A stretch of DNA of 13,086 nucleotides from DATAYA01 sp036272815 (GTDB lineage: Bacteria; Pseudomonadota; Alphaproteobacteria; Acetobacterales; Acetobacteraceae). Below, in pieces: positions 1 through 5,083 of this stretch (position 1 is its first letter; each line of letters opens with the position of its first letter). The position numbers were made by a program, and so were the translations under genes. The notes under the pieces were generated by a model. It was not told where the DNA came from, did not search any database, and saw only the letters and a list, made by a program, of their open reading frames with translations. Where the stretch lies: assembly GCA_036272815.1 (NCBI GenBank), contig DATAYA010000224.1, positions 1-13,086 of the forward strand, in the 5' to 3' direction.

Positions 1-230
1 GCCTGCACCACCGCGCCGTCATCGCCCATGTAGTCGACGACCCGCAGGAAACCGTGGTCGAGCACCGGCTGCGCCCGCCCGAGCAACGCCTCCAGCGCCG
101 GCACGGTCGGGCGGCGGGTGACGGCGGCGGAGGCGGCGGAGTGGTTCGCCGCCGCCCCATCGTCATCGCCGGGCCCGACCCGGCCATCCACGCCGGCCGA
201 GCGAACCGGAGCTTGCCGTTCCGCACTCAT
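1..230 (-). CDS. thyX: Flavin-dependent thymidylate synthase ThyX, N-terminal part (runs off the window)
   Basis: ThyX makes dTMP from dUMP using FAD, NADPH and methylene-tetrahydrofolate. Reading leftward from an ATG at 230, the visible 76 residues end in VLDHGFLRVVDYMGDDGAVVQA. The stretch RVVDYMGDDGAVVQA matches the start of the ThyX fold, which continues as ARVSYG in the family. Just before it, VPALEALLG is also typical of alphaproteobacterial ThyX. Residues 1 to about 36 are low-complexity, and residues 13-24 are encoded by a dispersed 32-bp repeat. The start is uncertain. No Shine-Dalgarno sequence precedes 230, the frame stays open further upstream, and a GTG at 104 would give a protein starting directly at VPALE. 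The identification is firm; the start is not. Confidence 0.9.
   Translation of the reverse strand, partial: MSAERQAPVRSAGVDGRVGPGDDDGAAANHSAASAAVTRRPTVPALEALLGRAQPVLDHGFLRVVDYMGDDGAVVQ
161..192 (+). repeat. Dispersed 32-bp repeat, copy A, inside the thyX reading frame
   Basis: This copy contains the core CCCGACCCGGCCATCCACG. It matches copy C (438-469) at 26 of 32 positions, and the reverse complement of copy B (403-434) also at 26 of 32. On the plus strand it reads VIAGPDPAIHA, the signature of a repeat common in Alphaproteobacteria. On the minus strand it encodes residues 13-24 of the thyX open frame without breaking it. Confidence 0.75.
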
Positions 231-371
231 GCCAAGCGATCGTACCAATCGGCCGACCCGGGATGGCACTCCAGGATCAGCCCGACCTTCCAAGCCCGCC
301 GCCAATGCTTCATCGTCCTCTCGCGCTGAACAGCCCCGGCCACCGTTCGGGCGATTCGTCATGCTGTACAC
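227..371 (-). pseudogene. GIY-YIG nuclease relic with internal deletion and frameshift
   Basis: Two fragments of a small GIY-YIG (YhbQ-like) protein lie end to end on the minus strand in different frames. From 371 to 342 the reading VYSMTNRPNG resembles the family's N-terminus, which normally continues TLYIGVT. From about 343 to 227 a different frame reads VAGAVQRERTMKHWRRAWKV, then GLILECHPGSADWYDRLA and a stop. This matches the family C-terminus (AIQRE..IKHW.RAWK..LI...NPEW.DLY). The central part, including the YIG strand and the catalytic Arg and Glu region, is missing. The intact family is about 90-100 residues and under 50 remain, so it cannot be functional. The terminal TGA overlaps the proposed thyX ATG, probably by chance. 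Recognition rests on motif memory, not a search. Confidence 0.7.
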
Positions 372-402
372 CCAAGCGGCACCCATCGCGGCAGCTTCAC
401 CG

Positions 403-434
403 CGTGGATGACCGGGTCAAGCCCTGTCATGACG
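403..434 (-). repeat. Dispersed 32-bp repeat, copy B, inverted relative to copies A and C
   Basis: On the minus strand it reads MTGLDPVIHA, the classic form of this alphaproteobacterial intergenic repeat. It contains GGCTTGACCCGGTCATCCACG when read on that strand. It lies just upstream of the GIY-YIG relic and is inverted relative to copy A on the relic's other side, so A and B frame the relic. Copy C begins 4 bases beyond it, head to head. Confidence 0.75.
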
Positions 435-437
435 GAA

Positions 438-489
438 CGGTATGACCGACCCCGACCCGGCCATCCACGCCGGGCGAGCGCCAAGCGAT
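438..489 (+). repeat. Dispersed repeat, copy C, with a short GIY-YIG-end remnant
   Basis: Bases 438-469 match copy A at 26 of 32 positions, including the identical run CCCGACCCGGCCATCCACG. Downstream, GCCAAGCGAT at 480-489 is identical to 231-240, which encodes the last residues (DRLA) of the GIY-YIG relic read on the minus strand. Both copies therefore carry the same 10-mer on the same side. This suggests that a nuclease 3' end once flanked this copy too. The rest of 231-545 holds no gene I can support. Confidence 0.55.
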
Positions 490-512
490 GGTGACGGAAG
501 GCGCGGAACCCC

Positions 513-541
513 TGGCACCACGCCCCGCGATTGCCTATATG
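513..541 (+). promoter_or_regulatory. Possible ssrA promoter
   Basis: TGGCAC at 513-518 and TATATG at 536-541 are separated by 17 bp. This would place transcription start near 547-548, just at a GCCGG-CTTG-CCGGC hairpin (548-561) that could open the acceptor RNA. The -35 match is weak. Confidence 0.3.
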
Positions 542-545
542 GGTC

Positions 546-797
546 GTGCCGGCTTGCCGGCTATGGCGATAAACGGCTCGTGGAATAAGCGTTGCGGACC
601 CGGGGGCGGTACCCGGCGTCTCCACCAAGGGGGACGAAACAGGCTCGACGCGCGCGGTAAAGACTGGTCTTTTGCCCGGCATGGTTCCGCCGTTATCGGG
701 CCTCACTACAAGTGCCAATGACAATCATCAGGCGCTCGCTCTCGCTGCATAAGCGATAAGCGCGGTTCGGGGGGCACCGGGCAACAGAAGCCCCCCA
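546..797 (+). ncRNA. ssrA: Circularly permuted two-piece tmRNA (alphaproteobacterial type)
   Basis: tmRNA rescues stalled ribosomes and adds a degradation tag. The acceptor half comes first. Its T-arm is CCGGG (600-604), a 7-base loop GGCGGTA, and CCCGG (612-616), followed by CGTCTCC and ACCA ending at 627. The coding half begins at about 630 with GGGGACG, which pairs over seven positions with 617-623. The third pair is G-U (632 with 621), the identity element for alanyl-tRNA synthetase, and the discriminator is A (624). Only about two bases separate the CCA end from the 5' end of the coding half. Stem GCCCG/CGGGC (674-678, 697-701) fits a pseudoknot before the tag frame. GGGGGGC/GCCCCCC (769-775, 790-796) closes the 3' side. 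The outer ends are estimates. No T-tract terminator follows; the convergent gene stops at 803. Confidence 0.9.
714..752 (+). other. tmRNA proteolysis-tag reading frame, ANDNHQALALAA
   Basis: Starting at the resume codon GCC (714), the frame reads ANDNHQALALAA and stops at TAA (750-752). The ANDN start and ALAA end match alphaproteobacterial and general tmRNA tags. The terminal LAA is what ClpXP recognises. The resume codon could differ by a codon, but the frame is clear. Confidence 0.88.
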
Positions 798-802
798 CTT
801 CA

Positions 803-1585
803 TCATGAACGAGCTTGGCGCCGGGGCGCCCCGATCGGCGGCACCTCGCCCGTCATCCCGGCCAGCACCTCGGCCACATGCCGCACCCGCACGGCGCTGC
901 CCTCGCGCGACAGGCGGCCCGCCATGTTGAGCAGGCAGCCGAGATCGCCCGCGAGCAGCGTGTCCGCGCCGGATGCGGCCACGTCGCGCGCCTTGTCGGA
1001 GGCCATGCGGGTCGAGATTTCGGGGTATTTCACGCAGAACGTGCCGCCGAAGCCGCAGCACACCTCCGGCTCCGCCATCTCCGCGAGCGACAGGCCCGCG
1101 ACCGTGCCGAGCAGCGCCCGCGGCTGCGCCTTCACGCCCATCTCCCGCAGCCCCGCGCAACTGTCGTGGTAGGTGACGCGCCCGTCATAGGCCGCCTGCA
1201 CGCCCCGCATCCCGCGCACGTCGGTCAGGAACGAGACCAGCTCGTAGCAGCGTCCCGCGAGCCGTTCGGCGCGGGCGCGCAGGTTCGGGTCGTCGTCGAA
1301 CAGGCCGGGCAGGTGGTGGCGCAGCATCCCGGCGCAGGAGCCGGAGGGCGCCACCACGTAGTCGTAGCCGCCGAACGCCTCGATCAGGCCGCGCGCGAGG
1401 TCGGCCGCCGTCGCCCGGTCGCCGGAGTTGTAGGCAGGCTGGCCGCAGCAGGTCTGCGCCCGCGGCACCTCGACCCGGCAGCCGGCCTGCTCCAGCAGCC
1501 GGATCGCGGCGAAGCCGATGGTCGGGCGATGCAGGTCGACGAGGCAGGTGACGAACAGGGCCACGCGCGGACGGGTCTCGGTCAT
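803..1585 (-). CDS. LutA/YkgE-type (Fe-S)-binding protein with two CCG domains
   Basis: This 260-residue protein carries two copies of the cysteine-rich CCG domain. The first has C14, C46-C47-G48 and C84. The second has C143 (in HDSCAGL), C176-C177-G178 and C217. Such domains bind a [4Fe-4S] cluster in electron-transfer subunits. LutA acts in L-lactate oxidation with LutB and LutC, and similar domains serve in GlcF and heterodisulfide reductase. The length fits LutA. It starts 3 bases after the methyltransferase stop, so it is probably the last gene of that operon. No LutB or LutC gene is present on either side, so lactate oxidation is not shown. A flavoprotein of the D-hydroxyacid dehydrogenase type lies 9 kb away, but a partnership is speculation. 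Confidence 0.85.
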   Translation of the reverse strand: MTETRPRVALFVTCLVDLHRPTIGFAAIRLLEQAGCRVEVPRAQTCCGQPAYNSGDRATAADLARGLIEAFGGYDYVVAPSGSCAGMLRHHLPGLFDDDPNLRARAERLAGRCYELVSFLTDVRGMRGVQAAYDGRVTYHDSCAGLREMGVKAQPRALLGTVAGLSLAEMAEPEVCCGFGGTFCVKYPEISTRMASDKARDVAASGADTLLAGDLGCLLNMAGRLSREGSAVRVRHVAEVLAGMTGEVPPIGAPRRQARS

Positions 1586-1588
1586 GGC

Positions 1589-2446
1589 TTAAGCTTGCGC
1601 GAACAGCGGACCCGCGCAAAGCCGCTCGCGGGCGATCGCGGCATAGGCCGGATCGACCTCGATCCCGATCCCCCGCGCCCCCTCCGCCGCGGCCGCGAGC
1701 AGCGTCGTGCCGGTGCCGGCGAAAGGGTCGAGCACAACGGCGCCGCGCCTGCCGTGCAGCCGGATGCACCAGCGCGGCAGGTCGATCGGGAAGGTGCCGG
1801 GGTGGTCGAACTTCTCCGCCCGCCGCTGCACGGTCGGATAGGGGATGAACCAGGTGTTGCCCCGGCAGCGCCGGTCGGCGGCGTGGCCGCGGCGGGCGAT
1901 GTTCGACTTGTCCTTGAACGGCACGCCGACCGCGAGCCGGTCGAGCGCCACGTCGCCGCCTCGCGTCAGGTGGAACAGGTGCTCGTGCATCGGATGCAGG
2001 AAGCGCGCACCGGGCATCGGCTTGTAATGGCCGACACTGTCCTCGCCGGTGCTGATCGCCTTTACCCAGACGATGTGGTTCTGCAAGACGAACAGGGGCC
2101 GCAGCCGCACGATCAGCTCGAATGGCAGCCAGGGCTGCGCCGCACCGCCGCCGATGTTGAGGAAGAACGAGCCGTCCGGCCGCAGCACCCGCCGCAGCGC
2201 CGACGCGACGCGCACCATCCAGTCGAGATACTCCGCCTCCGGCCGCCGGTCCTCGTACTGCCGGTAGGCGACGCCGAGATTGTATGGCGGCGAGGTCACG
2301 ACGACATCGACCGAGGCTTCCGGCAATCCGGCCAGCACCTCGAGGCAGTCACCGCAATAAATTTCGTGTGGCCCCGACTCGTGTGGCGCCGGCTCGTTTG
2401 GCCCCGACGCCAACGCCGGGATAGGAGCGGCCTCGGCCTCGCTCAC
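1589..2446 (-). CDS. Orphan DNA methyltransferase, beta class (N4-cytosine or N6-adenine)
   Basis: This 285-residue enzyme would transfer a methyl group from AdoMet to an exocyclic amino group of DNA. Motif IV is TSPPYNLG (51-58) and precedes the AdoMet motif DPFAGTGTT (240-248), with GIEVDPAYAAIARERL following. That order is the beta arrangement. The SPPY form is commoner among N4-cytosine enzymes, but the target cannot be read from sequence. HPGTFPIDL (215-223) is typical of this family. The start is GTG, overlapping the mltA stop by 3 bases (GTGA). The conserved fold begins only at about residue 28; before it lie three in-phase 5-residue repeats. No restriction endonuclease is adjacent, so it is a solitary methylase. 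It lacks the long C-terminal domain of CcrM. Confidence 0.88.
   Translation of the reverse strand: MSEAEAAPIPALASGPNEPAPHESGPHEIYCGDCLEVLAGLPEASVDVVVTSPPYNLGVAYRQYEDRRPEAEYLDWMVRVASALRRVLRPDGSFFLNIGGGAAQPWLPFELIVRLRPLFVLQNHIVWVKAISTGEDSVGHYKPMPGARFLHPMHEHLFHLTRGGDVALDRLAVGVPFKDKSNIARRGHAADRRCRGNTWFIPYPTVQRRAEKFDHPGTFPIDLPRWCIRLHGRRGAVVLDPFAGTGTTLLAAAAEGARGIGIEVDPAYAAIARERLCAGPLFAQA
2364..2408. repeat. Three tandem 15-bp repeats in the methyltransferase N-terminus
   Basis: Units start at 2364, 2379 and 2394, each a variant of TCGTGTGGCCCCGAC with one to three changes. On the minus strand they encode residues 14-28 as three variants of [SP][GA]P[NH]E, immediately before the conserved methylase fold. 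The unit is a multiple of three, so gain or loss of a copy would keep the frame. Confidence 0.9.
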
Positions 2447-3618
2447 GTTGCCGGCCGTGCGAGTGGTAGAAGAACAAAACTCCGCCCCTGCGCCTGCATC
2501 CGCCCCGCCGCCTCGCGCGCCGCCTCGCCCCAGCCGAAGAACAGGTCGATGCGCCCCTGCCCGGTGATCGCGCCACCGGTGTCCTGCGCCACGACCATGC
2601 GCTGCATCGGCTTGCCGGTCACCGGATCGGTGGTCGCAAGCCAGATCGGCGCACCGAGCGGCACCGTCCGCGGGTCGACGGCCACCGACCGGCGCGGCGT
2701 GAGCGACGCCCCGAGCGTGCCGGGCGGCCCGTCCTGCGGCGGGAGGCCATCGATCTCGCGGAAGAAAACGTAGGATGGGTTCTCGTCCATCAGCGCGCGG
2801 GCCTGCAACGGATGCGCGAGCAGCCAGGCGCGGATCGACTGCATCGTCGCCTGCCCCCCGGGGATCGCGCCGCGCGCTGTCAGCGTCCTGCCGATCGCCA
2901 CGTATGTGCGGCCGTTCTGGCCGGCATAGGTGACGCGCACCATGCGGCCGTCCGGCAAGACCACCCGCCCGGAGCCCTGGATCTGCAGGAAATACGCATC
3001 CACCGGACTGCGCAGCCAGAGCAAGGCGAGGTTCTCGCCGTCGAGTACGCCGTCCTCGATCTCGCTGCGGTCGTAATACGGCACCAGCTTGCCGCCGACG
3101 ACGTGGCCGGTGACGCTGTGGCCCTTCAGCGCCGGATCGAAGTCGCCGAGCGACGCACGGACGAGATCGGGCGGCAGACGCAGCAGCGGGACGGTATAGT
3201 CGCCTCCCGGCCGCAGGCTGCCCTGCACCTCCGGCTCGTAGTAGCCGGTGACGAGGCCGGAGCCGAGCGCGTAGGGCTGGAAATTGCGCTCGAAGAACGC
3301 GTGCGCGGCCGCCTCGTCACCGACCTTGAGCGCGTTCGCCTCGGTGCAGACCCGCGTCCACTGCCCGGCCAGGCCGGCGCGCGTCGCGACCTCGCCGCTG
3401 CCGCCCACATCCTGCCGCGGCGGCAGTTGCGCCAGCGCGGCACAGCTCTGGACGAAGGCACGCAGCACCGTGGCAGGCTTCGCCTCCGGCCAGCCGGGAA
3501 GTTGGCTGAACCCGACCGGCGTGAGGGGCGCTCCCGGTGCGCCGGGCGGCGGGATGGCGCAGGCGGACAGCGCCGCCGTGGCCAGCAGGGCCGCGACGGC
3601 CGCGACGGCGCGGCGCAT
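2443..3618 (-). CDS. mltA: Membrane-bound lytic murein transglycosylase A (lipoprotein)
   Basis: MltA cleaves peptidoglycan glycan strands, leaving 1,6-anhydro-muropeptides, and is anchored in the outer membrane. The 391-residue product starts with a lipoprotein signal: a charged start, an Ala/Val-rich core, and lipobox LSAC with the acylated Cys at 20. The MltA domain shows GLVTGYYEPEV, LQIQGSGRV and the 3D-type C-terminal barrel. AQDTGGAITGQGRIDLFFGWG carries the catalytic Asp at about 346 and a second conserved Asp at 358. Length is typical. Its ATG shares one base with the Tim44-like stop (TGATG), and its own stop overlaps the methyltransferase start, so translation is likely coupled through the operon. 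Confidence 0.95.
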   Translation of the reverse strand: MRRAVAAVAALLATAALSACAIPPPGAPGAPLTPVGFSQLPGWPEAKPATVLRAFVQSCAALAQLPPRQDVGGSGEVATRAGLAGQWTRVCTEANALKVGDEAAAHAFFERNFQPYALGSGLVTGYYEPEVQGSLRPGGDYTVPLLRLPPDLVRASLGDFDPALKGHSVTGHVVGGKLVPYYDRSEIEDGVLDGENLALLWLRSPVDAYFLQIQGSGRVVLPDGRMVRVTYAGQNGRTYVAIGRTLTARGAIPGGQATMQSIRAWLLAHPLQARALMDENPSYVFFREIDGLPPQDGPPGTLGASLTPRRSVAVDPRTVPLGAPIWLATTDPVTGKPMQRMVVAQDTGGAITGQGRIDLFFGWGEAAREAAGRMQAQGRSFVLLPLARPAT

Positions 3619-4292
3619 CAGGCGCTGCGCGCGCCCGAAAGCCGCCAGGCCGGTCCGCTCGCCGGTGCCGCGAGATCGCGCTCGAAGGTCCAGAGGTCGG
3701 CGATCTCGGTCACCGCATCCGCCCCCGCGACCGGCTGGCCGGCGCGGTCGAGCGTCACGTTCACCTGGTCGGTCACGAAGCGCACCGTGATGTCGGCGAG
3801 CGTGTTCAGCAGCGTGGCCTCCTCGATCGTCGCCGAATGGATCGCGCGCACCTCCGTGCGGTGGGTCTCGCCCGCCTGCTCTCGCGCCGCGATCGCCTGC
3901 TCGAAGACCGCAAGGGTGTCTTGGGTCAGCAGCGGACGAAGCTGGTCGCGGTTGCCGGCGGCGAAGGCGCCGACGATCAGCCGGAACGCGCCCTCCGCCC
4001 CCTCCAGGAAACGGCCCGCGTCGAAGCTGCGGTCGATATCGCGCATCCGCGCGAGCGCCCGCCCGGCGGGGCTGGCCGGATCGGGCAGCGGCCTTGCGGC
4101 CACCGGCTCCGCCGGCTCGGCCCGTCCGTCGATGACCGGGCCGCGGGCCGCGTCGCGCAGCGGTGCCGCTCCCTGCGGCGGCCGCTCGTACCCCGTGCGC
4201 CGGCCGAGGATGCTGCGCAGCCGCAGCACCAGGAAGGCCGCGATCATGCCGAACAGTACCAGATCGATCGGGAAGCTCCCGGACGCGCCCAT
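3618..4292 (-). CDS. Tim44/TimA-like membrane-anchored protein
   Basis: This 224-residue protein has one N-terminal membrane segment (about residues 7-24, IDLVLFGMIAAFLVLRL) followed by RSILGRRTGYERPP, a signature of the alphaproteobacterial Tim44-like family. A Pro/Ala-rich linker leads to a C-terminal Tim44-like domain (about 80-224). In mitochondria, Tim44 tethers Hsp70 to the import channel. The bacterial role is less clear; an adaptor or membrane-protein assembly function is inferred. ATG at 4292 is chosen over GTG at 4295 because AGGAG lies exactly 6 bases before the ATG. It is probably the first gene of the four-gene operon down to 803. The pairing with mltA, with secB nearby, is conserved in Alphaproteobacteria as I remember it. 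Confidence 0.9.
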   Translation of the reverse strand: MGASGSFPIDLVLFGMIAAFLVLRLRSILGRRTGYERPPQGAAPLRDAARGPVIDGRAEPAEPVAARPLPDPASPAGRALARMRDIDRSFDAGRFLEGAEGAFRLIVGAFAAGNRDQLRPLLTQDTLAVFEQAIAAREQAGETHRTEVRAIHSATIEEATLLNTLADITVRFVTDQVNVTLDRAGQPVAGADAVTEIADLWTFERDLAAPASGPAWRLSGARSA

Positions 4293-4298
4293 CACGTT

Positions 4299-4303
4299 CT
4301 CCT
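4299..4303 (-). promoter_or_regulatory. Shine-Dalgarno AGGAG for the Tim44-like gene
   Basis: Read on the minus strand, AGGAG is followed by AACGTG and ATG at 4292. The 6-base spacing supports the ATG rather than the GTG directly before it. Confidence 0.75.
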
Positions 4304-4314
4304 ACGGCGTGCCA

Positions 4315-4343
4315 GAGATAGGCGGCGTCGCCGCGCCGCACAA
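4315..4343 (-). promoter_or_regulatory. Candidate promoter of the Tim44-like/mltA operon
   Basis: On the minus strand TTGTGC (4343-4338) and TATCTC (4320-4315) are separated by exactly 17 bp. The -10 element lies about 23 bases before the ATG at 4292. It is plausible as a sigma-70 promoter; neither hexamer is a perfect match. Confidence 0.4.
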
Positions 4344-4344
4344 T

Positions 4345-4390
4345 CACCGTGCCCGCCACCACCGTGCCCCGCCACCATCGTGCCCGCCAT
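4345..4390. repeat. Three tandem 15-16 bp repeats between the divergent genes
   Basis: Units at 4345-4359, 4360-4375 and 4376-4390 are variants of CACCGTGCCCGCCAC. They lie between the Tim44-like operon promoter and the histidine phosphatase gene. The middle unit has one extra base. A second simple run, four tandem GGCC-type units, sits near 4428-4443. Confidence 0.8.
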
Positions 4391-4459
4391 GGCACCGCCT
4401 CTCGACGCTGCCACCGCCTCGACATTGCCGGCCGGCCGGCCGCCCTGTATGCCCGCCGC

Positions 4460-5014
4460 ATGATCCTCCTGCGCCACGGGCAGAGCGAGTTCAACGCCGC
4501 CTTCAACCTCACCCGCCGCGACCCCGGCATCCAGGACCCGAAGCTGACCGATCTCGGCCGGGCGCAGGCCGTATCCGCCGCCGCGGCGCTGGCGGCGGAA
4601 CCGATCGCGCGGATCATCACCTCGCCCTACACCCGCGCCTTGCAGACCGCCGAGGCGATCGCGCCTGCGCTCGGCGTGCCGGTTCTTGTCAATCCGGTGG
4701 TGCGGGAGCGCTTCGCCTTCGCCTGCGACGTCGGCTCGCCGCGCAGCGCGCTCGCCCGCGACTGGCCGGAACACGACTTCTCCGGCGTCGAGGAGGTCTG
4801 GTGGCCGGCGATCGAGGAACCCACGGAGGACGTGATCGCGCGCGCCGCCCTGTTCCGCGCCGAGATGGCGGCCCTGCCCGACTGGTCGGACACGCTGGTG
4901 GTCACGCATTGGGGCTTTGTCCTCGCCTTGACCGGCGAGCGGCTCGGCAACGGCGAATGGCTGCGCTGCGACCCGACCTTGCCGGCGCCGCGGGAACTTG
5001 TCTGGCGGCACTAG
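4460..5014 (+). CDS. Histidine phosphatase family protein (phosphoglycerate mutase-like)
   Basis: This 184-residue protein opens with LLRHGQSEFN, in which His6 (with Arg5) is the residue that becomes phosphorylated. TSPYTRALQTA supplies Arg59, VRERFAF supplies acidic Glu83, and VVTHWGF supplies the second catalytic His150. It is a soluble phosphatase or mutase of the broad family; the substrate cannot be told, and short members like this are usually phosphatases. The start is placed at ATG 4460 because the fold begins there, although no clear Shine-Dalgarno sequence precedes it. A five-codon frame (ATG 4449, stop 4461-4463) overlaps this ATG. The gene is divergent from the Tim44-like operon and 69 bases upstream of secB. 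Confidence 0.88.
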   Translation: MILLRHGQSEFNAAFNLTRRDPGIQDPKLTDLGRAQAVSAAAALAAEPIARIITSPYTRALQTAEAIAPALGVPVLVNPVVRERFAFACDVGSPRSALARDWPEHDFSGVEEVWWPAIEEPTEDVIARAALFRAEMAALPDWSDTLVVTHWGFVLALTGERLGNGEWLRCDPTLPAPRELVWRH

Positions 5015-5070
5015 CGAGCGGCTTATGGCGCGGTCGTCGCCGCCGTGCTACCGCGCCGCGATCCGAGCCT

Positions 5071-5077
5071 GAGGAAG
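5071..5077 (+). promoter_or_regulatory. Shine-Dalgarno GAGGAAG for secB
   Basis: GAGGAAG lies 6 bases before ATG 5084 and fixes the secB start at MSETTPAPQG rather than at the earlier in-frame codon at 5045. Confidence 0.75.
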
Positions 5078-5083
5078 CGCCAC

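Larger units (their letters stand above)
161..434. mobile_element. Candidate degenerate element: inverted repeats around a GIY-YIG relic
   Basis: Repeat A (161-192) and inverted repeat B (403-434) enclose the GIY-YIG relic at 227-371, giving a unit of about 274 bp with imperfect 32-bp inverted ends. No target-site duplication is evident. Whether it ever moved as a unit, or the repeat simply tends to accumulate next to such nuclease genes, cannot be decided from one copy. Confidence 0.35.

Noticed and set aside
513..534. Possible sigma-54 promoter (TGGCAC ... TTGC) before ssrA
   Set aside because: GG and GC are 17 bases apart, whereas sigma-54 needs about 10.
359..724. A 121-codon minus frame containing MTGLDPVIHAVKLPRW
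   Set aside because: It reads through repeat copies B and C and the antisense of ssrA; it is a typical spurious frame on this repeat.
769..796. Rho-independent terminator at the GGGGGGC/GCCCCCC stem
   Set aside because: The loop is 14 bases and no T-tract follows on either strand; the stem is better explained as part of the tmRNA coding piece.
3619..4620. Upstream extension of the mltA frame
   Set aside because: It overlaps the Tim44-like gene and lacks domains; the lipoprotein signal sets the mltA start at 3618.
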